A stretch of 64,000 nt of DNA from Allacma fusca (lineage: Eukaryota > Arthropoda > Collembola > Symphypleona > Sminthuridae). The stretch spans positions 17,174,001 through 17,238,000 of the forward strand of contig OX359246.1 in assembly GCA_947179485.1 (NCBI GenBank), written 5' to 3'. The position numbers and the translations under genes were made by a program. A model generated the notes under the pieces. It had not been told where the DNA came from and did no database searches. It was given only the letters and a program-made list of their open reading frames with translations. Shown piece after piece: positions 23,200 to 36,032 of this stretch; the stretch's first letter is position 1, and each line of letters starts with the position of its first letter.

Positions 23200-25009
23200 T
23201 TATTTTGGGGTCGGCCGCGATTTTTCTTCATCATTTTTGAACTGAATTAACACCACGACGAATGTCAGGACTGAGCTGAATAACTGAAATATGAACATAT
23301 CATTTGCAAATAAAAACTTGGTTTTTAAAAGAAACATCATGTGGGAACAATTCTTTAAATTAAACCTCACCGAAGCAATACAAGACTTATTCACGACGAA
23401 GTAATCTGCTGCTGTCAAACTGATATTCGTACTGGAAATGTCATGATAAAACCGGCACATCTAAAGTTACAAAAACAAATCGTTTCTTTTCAATTCACCC
23501 TCACTTTTTCATACATTCAAAGGACATTACTCAAATACTTAAATGTGACTGTTTCAATGGTCACCTTTTTCTTGGTACTATCCGAAAAGTTTTGATATGG
23601 GAAGTGCTTCAGCAATTGGATCGGTTTTCGGCTCTGAAAAACAAAAAATATTCCGAATTTGTTTGAGCAGTTATGTACCTCCACAGCGTCATACATGTTC
23701 ATTTTTACTGTGGAGTCTATGCAAAGGAAAACATTCATTGCCTTGTTCCACATCGATGTGAAAATATTTAAAACGGACAAAGCCAAATGATACCAGATAA
23801 AAAAGCATATGAGATTGGAACCTCCATGTGTAGTCTATTCGCTGACACGGCTAGCCAATAAAAGAAATTGGTATGGGTGAAGATGTCCACCAAGGGAGTT
23901 GAAATTCTGTTAATTGAGGCCAAAGTGGTCTCATTATTAGTATTCAAACTTGTCACAATGAGAAAGTATCCACTGGACACCACATTCCCCATTAAAATCA
24001 GTACTTCTATGACCAAAGAAAATCCAAAGAGCTTGCTAATTCGCTGAATGACTTTTTCCACGGAGCAGTAGCAGTCTTTGAGGTAGTTCAATTTTTCTTC
24101 GATGTCTTCACCCCTCAAATAGGTTGGATCTTCGACTCCAAAAGCATTGAAAGGATTACCATCCCCGGAGTAAAAACCTTCTGACTTTTCAACTCGATTC
24201 TCATTCTTAGTGGCGAGTAAGTTAAGTAGCATCAGGAGCTGACCGTTCAAACTTTTGAGGCAGACATAAAGACTGAAAATAAAGTAAATGAGGAGCATGC
24301 AGACTAAAACGTGACTGAGGGTGGTGGAGTCCCAGAGCAAATACGCAATATAGAAGAAGTAGTTCTCAAAGTCATTTTGGAGAGTAACATTGAAAGACAC
24401 GCAAAATCCATTTTGCGTTTCCTGACCTTCCCGAAAAAACAGCTGGGTTGCATTCAAGACCAATACAAAGATGTAGAAAAGGACGCAATTGATGCAAAAC
24501 CTCTTTAGCTTTTTGATTTCTTTGAACTCCAACGCATGGAAATTAATGACGGACATTTGGAACGCTGTTGATAGGTCGCGCCACAATGCAGGAATCTTTC
24601 TTGCGATTGATTTGCCTCTGATGGTTAGTGAGAGGAACCCGAATATATGGATCGTTCGAGCCAAACTGACCGCAACGTCCGCGACTTGAGCCCCGGGCCG
24701 CTCATCGAAGAAACTCTGGTTAATTGCTCGGAAAAAGAAGTAGGAGAGGAGGGCGATGCCGATCGTGAAAATCCAGGAGTACAACATGTTGAGAGAGAAC
24801 CTCAAGTAGCTAATCTTCCCGTGAACGAGACTCACGGGAATGAGGCCAAATACAATATTTAGGAGGAGCAAATGGTAGCCATGGTCCATGAGGAATTTAC
24901 TGGCTTCTTGGCAGTCGTCCATTGGAGGATGCGCCATTGGACAAATTCTTCTGAATTTGGGTTTGACCTTCTTTTGGGTTTCTTTCGTTATGGTAAACTG
25001 AGGATGCAT
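23200..25009 (-). CDS. Gustatory receptor-like 7TM protein, subfamily D copy 1 (Gr-D1)
   Basis: Minus-strand exons 25009-23822, 23633-23565, 23460-23371 and 23283-23200 are all phase 0 and encode 476 aa. An approximately 40-residue cytosolic N-terminus is followed by a conserved block (CQEASKFLMDHGY). Membrane segments include LNMLYSWIFTIGIALLSYFFF and LSHVLVCMLLIYFIFSLYVC. A hydrophilic loop separates them from FSLVIEVLILMGNVVSSGYF. The last exon encodes SSVLTFVVVLIQFK, a clear match to the Gr TM7 signature (T-hydrophobics-QF). Exon 3 (30 codons) ends in TAADYFVVNKSCIAS. The exon 1 donor is weak (GTTCCA), but the junction position is the same in all four D copies. Predicted ligand-gated channel in chemosensory neurons; very similar to Gr-D2 downstream. 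Confidence 0.88.
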
Positions 25010-27892
25010 TTCCTTTTTTTCAGAATTTGTCGAAAGAAATCAAAGAATTCAGTATGGCTCTTGAACTTACCGACTGTCGGGTGAATCTAAACTGAATGTA
25101 TGAGTATTATAAGCAGTGTGTGGATGGATATTGACCGTTTAATTGTGAGCAAGAACATTCGGAACATTAATAAATGACGGGGAAATTTCAAACGGCCATT
25201 ACTCATCGGTACTGATTGCTAAGATCAAGGAGGCCGTTACGACACGTTTTAGAAGCACGATTTGTCCATTAATTTAAGGGTTTATTTTTGTTGATAACAT
25301 GTTATTCTTTTTTATTTACACAGAATATGTATTCAATGGGAGGAATATACTCGGGTTAGCATACTGGAGGATGTTAATGAAACGTTATTACAAATTGAAG
25401 TTCCAATTTGGATAGGGTGGCTCATATTTTTTTCTCCGTGTATTAGAAAGGATTAACTTATGAATTCTAGAGCGAATTCCCTAAATTTCAAGGTACAAGG
25501 TGCCACCAGCTAATTGTCTATTCTCTAGACGACATAGGCAAGCAACTCATAAAATATTTAAATTATTCATTTGTATAAAATAATTATTCCAAAACTTGTC
25601 ACATTCCCTTCGATCAATTTTGCTGTGAAACAAACGAAGCAAAGTCGAAATATTTTGTAATTTGAATTGAAAACTTGTTCATTTTCATACAAAATTATTT
25701 AACAGATATTATTAATGATTATTATCTGAAATTATGGGCTTTCGGAATAATGTTTAGGGCGGCCTGTGTCCAGATTTATTAACACAATCTCTAAGCAAAT
25801 GTAACAAGACGGAAAACGTTCCGTATAAAAGTTAAATCGGGACATCCCATCGTGATATCCACGCGTCACTCCTGCCTTATTATAAAGGTGTAAAGACATT
25901 AATACTTCCGTATGATGTACAATTTCTGCCAAATTGTGCTTCTAAAGCCGGCCTCCTCATATAATCTTCACGAGCTCTAAATTTTAGTTTATATTAGTTT
26001 TCATAACAAAACTAACGTTATTAAAACGTAAACTATTAATACAACATTAAATCAAACATGATCACTTCAATGCATGTAGTATAGTTTCATGTTATTTCAT
26101 ATTCGGGATCATGCCAGTAACGTTGGCCTAAGAATTCATCTCTATTTAAGAATCGATGGCAATGTATCAGAGAATTGACGGAATAAACGCAGACAGGTTA
26201 GTGATCTAAGATCTCATGAGTCTTGATTCAGGAACGAGGATCCACGATTTTCTACCTGCCGTTACTACGTACGATTGCCGAGGCCGGTTTACAGTTATCT
26301 CAGAATTGGAAGAGATTAAAAAAGAATACGAAGATGATTCTGCGATTTTAAATATTCTGAAAATGAAATCAACATCATTTTAACACCGTACAATGGTCTC
26401 GTGTCTGGACGAATGCATTACAGTGGAGGAATAATATCCTGTAGAGTACCGTTATGATGACCTCATTACCAGTGGTTTGTGTGGCGTTTTTTAACTTCGT
26501 ACCTGCCATATATTAAGTGTCGGGTCCGCAGGTCCAAGTTTGCTTCGTATCTTCGTTGGGGCCTCTGTCACATAATCCGTAACTGTGAGCGCGAAGCTCT
26601 ATTTTGTTTTTTAATTTTGCTATGCAAATGAAGCAGAAGCAGCCCAAGGTTTGTTAGCTTTTCAACTGCGTTTTCACGTCAGCGGGGAAATGATTCGAAG
26701 CACGGGGGGTTACTTTATGCTCGGAGTAAGTAAAAGGTGTTCCCTAACTTTTTGGGAGTTCTACAAACACGCTTTGAACGAGCCATGATAACAGACAGAA
26801 TGCAAAGGTAAATATTGTTACACTGCATATTACTCTGTTACGGCGCTTTCCAGACAGTTGATTTTTCAATAACGCGGGGTTCAACAAAAACTACACATCG
26901 ATGGGTACTTTTGGAAATGGCATCAGGGATGCCTCCTAAATATTATCTTTAGTATGCCATGTCTGCATGCCAGTTGAAGTACTAGATTCACTCACAATAA
27001 CTAACACACATGCACCAGGCAATGTATTTAAATTACACCATGCAATGTATTTAAATTTCAAAGGTCAAGGTCGCCGGAAATGATCAATCGGTACTATTCT
27101 TTCTCTTTGTTAACGTGTGGTAATGCAATGCTTCTAAATACTTGTGACCACTTCCAAATTTCACCCGTTGGAACGGTATGGTCTGTGTGAGCAATATAAA
27201 GGTATTTAATTTGTTTAAAGTAATTTGCCGTGGTTCCAGGTCATTTGCCTCATTATTGAAAATAAGCCGACATATGATTAAGCAAAATCTACTTATGCAT
27301 TTCCCTACTCGTACTGACATGAATATCATGACATTTGCTGAAATGTCAAAGGTCATTAAAGTCACACCGATAGGTCAATTACTTAACGGCGTATATTTTT
27401 CTTGTTCTGTCAATGTTGTAGTGCAATGCTTCCAAATACGTCTGACCCATTTCATAGTACGCTCGTTGGAACGGTATGATCTATGATTGTGAAAGTATTG
27501 GCATTTGTCGTAGTCAAAGGTACTTTGACACGTTATTAAAAATAAGCCGACACGCTCAAACACTCAAATATCATAACAGTATCCCAAAACCGCGACCATC
27601 AATATCGCATCATTACCCCACCGACCAACATTAATGAGACATTTTTGTGCACAGAAAAGCACGGTAAGCACGTATATTATAAGACAAGCGTGAATGTGGC
27701 GCATTATCCAGCTTTTTTGTCACTAATTATGCATATATATTTACATACCGCACGTATGCCATCTAACTGAATTCCATATAATTTCACAAGCATTTTCTTA
27801 AATCTTTTAACTTCTGAGTCAACAGTCATTTTGTTTCTTGTATTTTACTTGCACGTTCTTTCCAAATAATATAAAGGGCGGGCTCATTGCAC
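25010..27892. other. Intergenic between Gr-D1 and Gr-D2 (first part)
   Basis: No exon is supported over 2.9 kb. It contains a diverged two-unit direct repeat at about 27058-27560. Otherwise it is AT-rich sequence. Confidence 0.45.
27058..27560. repeat. Diverged direct repeat, two units about 290 bp apart
   Basis: TGCAATGCTT at 27124 and 27422, and GTTGGAACGGTATG at 27167 and 27465, are both 298 bp apart. AATAAGCCGACA at 27261 and 27541 is 280 bp apart. AAAGGTCA motifs occur in both units. No function can be given. Confidence 0.6.
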
Positions 27893-28257
27893 ATTGCCAG
27901 CAGGGGTTGGATTTTTATAAATCTCCCTGGGAGATTTTTTTGATTTTCACTGCTGGTTTTAATGTCCCTTTTCGAAGCAAGTTTAAAACTCCCTGTTGAC
28001 AAAATAATTTCCGTAATACATCCCAACAAATTCAAAAATCCCTACTGAAAGAGGTCAACAAATTGGAAATTCTCTGCTGACAAAAAATTGTTCTCGTAAA
28101 CCATCTTAAAAATTTCGCAAATCCCTGCCCAAAAGAAGGTCCATAGATTTGGCAATCTCTGTTTGTAATCCCGTTTGAAAATTTCCCTGCTAAAAAATGT
28201 TTTTCCCTGGGAGGATTCTTCCCATCTTCCCACATAAATCCGACTCCTAATTGTCAG
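27893..28257. mobile_element. hAT-like non-autonomous element HL5
   Basis: The element runs 27901-28249 (349 bp). The ends CAGGGGTTGGATTT and AAATCCGACTCCTA pair at 11 of 14 positions. The flanking 8-mers attgccag and attgtcag differ at one base, and the first fits nTnnnnAn. The interior repeats degenerate AAATCCCTG...GACAAA words. No coding capacity. Confidence 0.7.
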
Positions 28258-29306
28258 TTGCAAAATTGAACCACGTTGATAATTGTATACAAATGAATCC
28301 TCATGATTCCTTCATTTGAAACAAGGAATTCGTGAAAGGGATTCAATCGACAACTTTGCTTGACCTTCTCCGAAGATCCTTCGTTATACTGTTTCAAGGG
28401 TTGACAAAAACACGAACTATAGAAAAACGTTTGCACTTTAATTGTATCCATTTATCCTAACAAGTGTATTTGATATGTTCAGTAAATATTTGTTTATTTG
28501 TATTTTGTACTAACGTGTATCCAACATTTATTAAATTTCGATTAGTATCACAATGTTCCTATTTGCAAAAAATTCATGGTCTATCAGGAGCATAATTTCC
28601 GAGTTCTTTAATCCTCCCTTGAAGCGAGATTATTAACTGAAGAATTGTTTGTGTGGATTATTTCATGTGACCAAATACAAGGGACTGTTGCTATGTGTAT
28701 ACATATGTTCAATAATCCGGAAATATGTGTATAAAATGCCCTCAAAAGGCATCCCTGATAACGAGAGTTAGCGATTCAATACAAAATTTGATGAATTCCA
28801 GAATTGAAGGAAGATTATCTTTAGATGAAGGTGAATGTGTGTTGATGATTTTTAGAAGGACGGCTAAGGAAAGGTCAAATATTTGAAGAGCTTGTGAAGA
28901 TGTATTAAATGAGATTATTTTACAATATTTTGTCTTGGAAATCTTGAAGCAAGGTTATTTCTTTTGCACTTGGCGGTGCAATTATGTCCAAAGGTGTTTG
29001 CAATAGGCTTACCTACTGCAAGTAACTTATGAACTAATTTGCCTCTTCAACTTCGGTTATTTGCATAATCGAATTGAAAAGTTTTAGCAAGTTTCAGTTA
29101 CAGCATTACTGGTAATTTTAAGTTTAAATGAAACTGAAAAATTAAGTTATTCGCAATTTTTGCTCAGACAGAAACACTACTTTTATTCTTTTTATTTCTT
29201 TCCTGGGTCATGTACACATTTTTAAGTTGTTACAATAATTACAAATAATCCCACACCCTCCACCAAACCGATGAGTCGGTACACGTTTACGAGTTAAATA
29301 GAATGC
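28258..29306. other. Intergenic, 3' flank of Gr-D2
   Basis: No exon seen. A minus-strand AATAAA (plus TTTATT near 29182) lies about 120 bp beyond the Gr-D2 stop and could be its poly(A) signal. Confidence 0.4.
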
Positions 29307-31522
29307 TCAACGTACTATCTTTGGAGGTGGCCGCCATTTGTCTTCTTCACTTTTGAATTGAATTAAAACGACGACGAATGTAAGGATCGAGCTAAATAAC
29401 TGAAACGTAAATTATTCCCTGTAAGTCAATATTATTTACGGAAAAAAACAAAGGCTTCAAGACAAAATTACCAAATTTAAACCTTACCGAAGCAAGACAA
29501 GCCTTATTAACAACGAAGTAATCTGCTGCTGTAAAACTGATATCCGTACTGGAAATGTCATGGTAAAACCGACACAACTACAATGTAGTTAAAATTTAAA
29601 CAAATTCATACTATATTCATTATTTTTGAAACTTTGCCCGAATATCTATGCAATTATGTATTTATTGAATTCTCACCCTTTTCTTGGTACTCTCAGAAAA
29701 GTTTTGATACGGAAATTGCTTCAGCAATTGAATCGGTTTTCTACTCTGAAAAGAGAAAAAATTTCCTAATGTGTCTGAGCAATATTGTACTTTCACTACT
29801 TACATTTAATGAATTATAATAAAACGAACTGATACACTTGCATGAAGGATTTATTTTATTTGCTCCAGATATGCGCAAATGAAAGAGCCTTCATTCACGC
29901 CACCTATGTTAAAAATACTATAAAAATTCATCCTACATGACATCACTAAATACATTTGTCAAAATATTTAGCATTTCTTCAACCTTCTTTCTAAACAACG
30001 TAAATTTAATCCCTCCTTCCCCTTCCTCTAAAATAACCTTTCATCAATTTCAACACTCAAATGGAATTTATTAAGGCTTTCCCCAGACTTCAGAAAATTT
30101 GTCCAGCCTTCCATTCCTTCTAAAAGCTACAAAACTTTCCGGCTTCAATGATCTCTGATTTGTTCTACAAACATGCAAAATCCCTACACAGACTTGTTTA
30201 TAGCAAGAGCATATGAGAGGTAAAAGCATATGAGAGTCACTGGATACATCAATAAATCGTTAGATAAATTCTAAAACGAAATGTAGGATTGCTCAAATTA
30301 TTACTATATAACTGAGGAAGAAATTCAATGAAACCTCAATTTGTAGTCTAGTTGCTGACACGGCCAGCCAATAAAAGAAATTGACATGGGTGAAGATGTC
30401 CAAAACCGGGGCCGAAATTCTGTTAACAGAGTCCCAAGTGTCTTTGTCATTAGGATTTAAACTATTCACAATAAGAAAGTATCCACTGGAAACCGCATTC
30501 CCCACTAAAATCAGTGCTTCTATGACCAATGAAAACCCAAAGAGCTTGCTAATCCCCTGACTGACTTTTTCCACGGAGCAGTAGCATTCTTTGAGGTAGC
30601 TCAATTTTTCCTCTATATTTTCGCTTCTCAAATAAATTGGATCTTCGACTCTAAAAGCAATGGAAGGTATCTCATCCCCGGAGCAAAATGCTTTTGGTTT
30701 TTCAACTCGACCCTCATTCTTAGTAGCGAGTAAGTTTAGTAGCATCAGGAGCTGGCCGTTCAAACTTTTAAGACATACACAGAGGTTGAAATTGAAGTAA
30801 AGGAGGAGCATGCAGACTAGTACATGGCTGAGGGTGGTGGAGTCCCAAAGTAAGTAAGCCACATGAAAAGCGTAGTTTTCGAAATCATTTTGTATGGTCA
30901 TGTTGAAATACATACAAAGTCCCTCTTTCGCTTCAGAGCCTTCCCGGAAAAATACCTGGGTTGCATTCATGACCAACACAAGGATGTAGAAAAGGACGCA
31001 GACAGTACAAAACTTTTTTAGCTTTTTGATTTCCTTGAACTCCAGTGCATGAAAATTAATGACAGACTTCTGAAATGCCATCGCTAGGTCATTCCATAAT
31101 ACAGGAACCTTTCTTGCGATTGATTTTCCTCTGATGGTTAGGGAAAGGAATCCGAATATATGGATCGTTCGGACCAAACTGATTGCCATGTCTTTCGCTT
31201 GAGCCCCGGGCCGCTCATCCAAGAAATTCTGGTTAATTGCTAGGAAAAAGACGTAGGAGAGGAGGGCGATGGCGATCGTGAAAATCCAGGAGTACAACAT
31301 GTTGAGAGAGACCATCACGTAGGTAATCCTTCCGTGAACGAGACTCACAGGAAGGAGACCAAATACAATATTGAGGAGGAGTAAATTATGGCCATGGTCC
31401 ATGAGGAATTTACTGGCTTCTTGACACTCGTCCATCGGAGGTTGTGTCTTTGGACCAATTCTTCGGCGTTTTGGCTTGACCTTCTTTCGGATCTCTTTCG
31501 TCATGGAGAGCTGCGGATGCAT
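29307..31522 (-). CDS. Gustatory receptor-like 7TM protein, subfamily D copy 2 (Gr-D2)
   Basis: Minus-strand exons 31522-30335, 29745-29677, 29577-29488 and 29399-29307, all phase 0, encode 479 aa. Exons 1 to 3 have exactly the lengths of Gr-D1 (396, 23 and 30 codons). Shared blocks such as CQEASKFLMDHG, ERPGAQ and LRSENIEEKLSYLK show a recent tandem duplication. The last exon has SSILTFVVVLIQFKSEED, again the Gr TM7 signature, followed by a short charged tail. The exon 1 donor is the weak GTTTCA at the position used by the other D copies. The start Met is shared with D1 (MHPQ). No frame damage. Exons 2 to 4 lie some 600 to 1,000 bp beyond exon 1, so intron 1 (30334-29746) is longer than in D1. 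Confidence 0.87.
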
Positions 31523-32695
31523 TTCTTTCTTTTCAGAATTTTTTAAAATTCCTTCTTGAAATTGTCAACTCTGAGGATGGATTTCAACTGGCTGATTGAG
31601 CCTTGATTGAGTGACTGTATTGATGGATATTGACCGGTGTGAACGTGAGCATCCAGAAATTAGTCATGGGGGAAATTCGACTGGCCATTGCTTATCTGTG
31701 TACTGATTGCGAGAATCATAATGAGTCGTTCCAACATGTTTGATTGGCATGAGTTATCCATTAATTTCATCATCGGACGATTTAAAACTTTATTTTTATG
31801 AACATACATGATTATTATGAGTATTCGTGTAAACATTGTGTCATTGCATATACGGATGTGAGATTGTAAGTGGTACATGAAAATACAGTGAGCTTTGGGT
31901 ATGAGGGATACCCTTATAAGGGATTTCTCGATATACATAAGGGATTGGGATTTGTTGACCCGATTCCCATTTATTTGTAAAACGTACAACACTAATAATT
32001 AACGTTTGCTCACTACGGATATTAAAAAATATGTAGCTTAATTCTAAGTCTATATCTACATTCTACCATTTTCATATTTCATAACCTATGCTTTTTAAAT
32101 GGATTCGCAATTGAAAATGGTACTTTTTAGAAATTAGCCAACGATATCCTTTCCTGCAACAGTTTTTGGTCATGAACACTAGAATATTTTAGGACATGTG
32201 CTACTTCTTTTGTTTGGGTACTCCGTGTAAGTACCTTAAGCATAGTTCGTTGTATCAATTGATTGACACAACTCCTTTACATTTCTAACTGACTCCCTAC
32301 AACATTACGGTTGAAGTCATTCCTTTACAACAGATTTCGTATATTTTGGGATGCTAATCAATTTTTGGACATATGTAATTATACCGGTTGTATGTACCGA
32401 CTGGCCACTTCATTTAATTAAGAACTTGATGGTGTTTTAGGAAGAAAGTATGTTATCTTTGGACTGTGTGATAAATTGTTTATAAAATATTTATAAAATA
32501 TATAAAGAAAGTGATTGATGAAATGCCGAGATGGTTAGGATTTGTTATGTAAATTAAGTATGCATTTTGTATTATCGCATTGCAAAGTTGTAATTTAATT
32601 TACATCAACAATAAACGTTGCTACCGTAATTTTATTCCTGTATTACAATCGAATGTGAATTTCTTGAAGAAAGTTACAACGTTTTTACAATTTTG
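31523..32695. other. Intergenic between Gr-D2 and Gr-D3
   Basis: No exon. The plus-strand TTTATT at 32631-32636 reads AATAAA on the minus strand, 60 bp beyond the Gr-D3 stop, and is a likely poly(A) signal for Gr-D3. Confidence 0.45.
32631..32636 (-). terminator. Likely poly(A) signal of Gr-D3
   Basis: AATAAA on the minus strand about 60 bp downstream of the Gr-D3 stop codon. Confidence 0.5.
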
Positions 32696-34580
32696 TTAAT
32701 TTCCAATCGATCTGTTTTCCGTTTCCTCGCTTTTAAACTGAATCAGAACAACCACGAATGTAAGGATTGAGCCGAATACCTGAAAGTAAATAAGTTCGAG
32801 TTTACATTCCATCCAAACAGCGGATAAGGCAATATTAACGCAATATTTCCATCCAAATATTGTCTCCATTCTTAGGTTGAGAACACTTACCGCAGCAAGG
32901 CATGCTTTGTTTACCACAAAGTAATCTGCTGCTGTTAAGTTTATATTTGTGGAGGAAATGTCGACCTGCAGTCGATCCAGCTAAATTGCAAAATGGCATT
33001 AATTCATTTTTTCAATTAACCAAATTTCAATTTTATACTTGAAATATTTCCCTGCATTTTGTAATCATTTAAAAACATTGAATTGGCAACCCTATCCTTA
33101 CTGTAATAATTCAATGTAAAGTTCTTGTAATGAAATAGTAATCGTATAAGAATATTTTTCGCTTTTAAAAAAATGCTTTTCCGTGCTTTAAATATTACCT
33201 TCTCCTGGATATCTGGAGGAAATGCTTCATATGGAAAGTTCTTTAAGATTCGGATTGGTTTCCGACTCTGGAAATTTATAAAGAAAACCCATTTGGGAAA
33301 ATGTTGGTCCGCATAAGCTAAAACGGTCTGAAATGATCGACATGCATGAGAACCAATACCTGCACATGTAGTCTATTCGCAGTTAAGGAAAGCCAATAGA
33401 AGAAGTTCGCATGAGCAAAAATATCTATGATTGGATCCGTATACCGGTAGTATTCTTCAAGCCCCTGGTCTCCTTTAGTGGGAAGGAAGCTTCCAACAAT
33501 AAGAAAATACGTGTTTGCAACCACACTCCCCATTAAAATGAGAATCTCGATGACAAGAGAAAACCCAAATATCTTGCTCAGGCGCATTGAAACTCTTTCT
33601 ACCAAGCAGTAGCAATCCCTCAAGTACCCAAACTTGACGTCAATATCCTCACTCGTCAAAAAATCCGGATCATCCACTCCTAAAGAGATACAATTAATGG
33701 GAGTCCCTAGGGATGGTTTATTTTCCTTTTCAAGGGCAGCTCCGTATTTATACGACATTAACCTTAGCATAATGGAAAGCTGATCATTGATGCTTTTGAG
33801 ACAAGCATACAAGCTCGCCATAAAGTAAATGAGCAACATACAGACCAAAACGTGGCTCAGAGTAGCTGAATTCCAAATGATGTAAGCAATTCCAAAAAAC
33901 CAGGTCTCATAATTCGAACCAAATTCGACTTTAAAACGGAGGGAAAACCCTTCAATGATTTCGTGACCCTCCTTGGTAAATATTTGGAAGCCGTTTGTAA
34001 TCAGGACTGCAATATAAAATAGTTTACTGTGGACACAGATCCTTCGGAACTTCCCTATTTCCTTGAACTCCGTCCCGTGGAAATTGATGACAGACTTCTG
34101 AAATGCCACTGAGAGATCATGCCATAGTCCGGGGATCTTTTTAGCAATTAACCTTCCTCGGACTGTTAAGGAGAGGAATCCGAAAATGTGGACCATCCGG
34201 GCTAAATTTATTGCCACGTCCGACACTGTTGCAGTGGCCAACTTAGCGTAGAAGCCTTGGGTTAAAGATTCCATGTACACATACGACAGAAATGAGATGA
34301 CGCCTAAAAATACAGTGGAATAGATGTTAGTGTAGGACAGCCAGTGATATTTTATCCTCCCATGGACGAGTTTGACCGGCAGGAGAGAAAATACGATGTT
34401 GAGGAGAAGTACAAGATATCCATGGTCCATGAGGAATTTACTGGCTTCTTGACAACCCTCAGTGGAATTGGTTTTCTTGGCACAAAGACGTTTGCAGGCC
34501 GGCTCTATTTTTAGCCTTGCCTCTCGGGCCACTCTACAATGCTGAACTTTGTGGAACATGACAAACTCCGAATTTAACAC
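32696..34580 (-). CDS. Gustatory receptor-like 7TM protein, subfamily D copy 3 (Gr-D3)
   Basis: Minus-strand exons 34580-33360, 33267-33199, 32980-32891 and 32779-32696, all phase 0, encode 487 aa. The block CQEASKFLMDHGY, the loop LTSEDIDVKFGYLRDCYC and the terminal SILTFVVVLIQFK place it in subfamily D. Exons 2 and 3 keep the 23- and 30-codon lengths. Exon 1 is 11 codons longer than in D1 and D2, partly in the N-terminus before the conserved block. The exon 1 donor here is closer to consensus (GTATTG). The reading frame is intact. Predicted chemosensory channel. A more upstream start is not supported. Confidence 0.87.
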
Positions 34581-36032
34581 TACTTTTCTTTTGATGTCAC
34601 TACTTCATATTATGACTTTCGGACAATACGTCAAAAGAACAAATGACGAATGGTATGGTCATTTGCGATTATTATTCCATAAGTTGCTCGTCAAGTTGGA
34701 ATTGCCTTCTTGCGATTATGGTTGGTACAACGTGTAAATAAACGGAGCTAACCATATTGTTTTCCGAAACATCATACTTCAATTTAATAACAGATTGCTT
34801 CTAGAATCGACATGCTTATTTGCCACATCACACATGGTGATAATTGCATGAGTCGGCTCATCATCGAAACAGGGCAGGGTTGTGCAGTTCAAAACAAATA
34901 TTGATTTTACACTCCAACGACGTGTAGTGTTTATTACGCCAATAATTTACAGCTACAGATAATTAGGTTGCGCGCATAAAAATCATCCAGTGTAGTGGTC
35001 ATCCCGGGAACGGGTACGGGAACAAATATTTTGTTCCCAACCAATTTAGCTACTAGGACATGAACACTCTCAAAATTAGTCTTGTAAGATTTGATAGTTC
35101 TTTATTTATGTAGCAAATCCAATCAGCACATTCCATTATGTTGTCCCTGCAAATTGTACACACAGAATCTTGGCCTTCAAGAAAATAATGTTGCAACTAT
35201 TCACAAACGTTTCTATTTAGAAAGTTTCAGCATAATTGTGTTCTGTTCTAGAATAGTTCCACATGTTCGTATAAAAAAATATTAAAATAATTAGTATTAG
35301 TTTGTGTAAATTCTTTTACAAGTTTCTTACCACACGACAAATTAATTTCTGGAGATATTTTTTTCAAATAAAACTAATAAAGAGAAACTCATCCGTGCTG
35401 GAATATATTCTCAGGTGCATGCAATGTATATTCACATATGTAAAATAATTTTTATATTTGGGCCAGCAATTATGCAATCTCAAAGATTAAGTACAATTTT
35501 TAATCCCTCGTCATCATTAAATTTGTTTAGTGGGAGGGTAACATAAATCCTCCATTTATTTTTGTATCCTTTCGCATTATGTAGTAATTTAAAGTTTTGA
35601 TTTTAGATCCATTCAGAACATAGTCTCTGAAGAATTAAACAATCAGTTATTATGTGGTTACGTTTCGCACTGCGAGGGGGCTAAGCCACCCAGCATATTT
35701 TCTGTTTTTCATCAGCAAAACGGCGGTCTTGGTAATTACAGAAATCCTGGTAATCTTTGCTGCACTTCAGCACAATATGACTTGGACCCGGGAATATAAG
35801 CTGTGGGAAAGCGGACGGGTTCATAACGTTTTTAATTTTTGGGTGAGGGAATAGGAACGTCCGGGTATGCATCTTAATTAAATTCATGGGAACGGATGCC
35901 TAAAATACTATTCTGGAAATGGTTACTGGAACACGTAGTGGGAGTACCCATTGAGTGGGAATAGGACCGGACACAAGCATTTTGTATACCCATAATGGTC
36001 ACTGGCTCCAATGATATAAAATCTTTGTGCAA
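34581..36032. other. Intergenic between Gr-D3 and Gr-D4, mostly an element remnant
   Basis: No exon is supported. Most of it (34993-36005) may be a degraded hAT-like element; see the separate entry. Confidence 0.4.
34985..36013. mobile_element. Possible degraded hAT-like element HL6
   Basis: The left end TAGTGGTCAT (34993) and the right end ATGGTCACTG (to 36004) pair imperfectly and follow the YAGTG rule. Flanking atccagtg and ctccaatg agree at 6 of 8 positions, with a one-base offset on the right. CGGGAAC / GGGAAC words are frequent near both ends and absent from nearby sequence. Evidence is weaker than for the other elements. Confidence 0.4.

Noticed and set aside
24311-25084. Series of plus-strand frames opposite Gr-D1 exon 1
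   Set aside because: Antisense shadows of a well-supported receptor exon.
28042-28263. Minus-strand frame of 73 codons
   Set aside because: Lies within HL5, where the repeated AAATCCCTG words keep frames open by chance.
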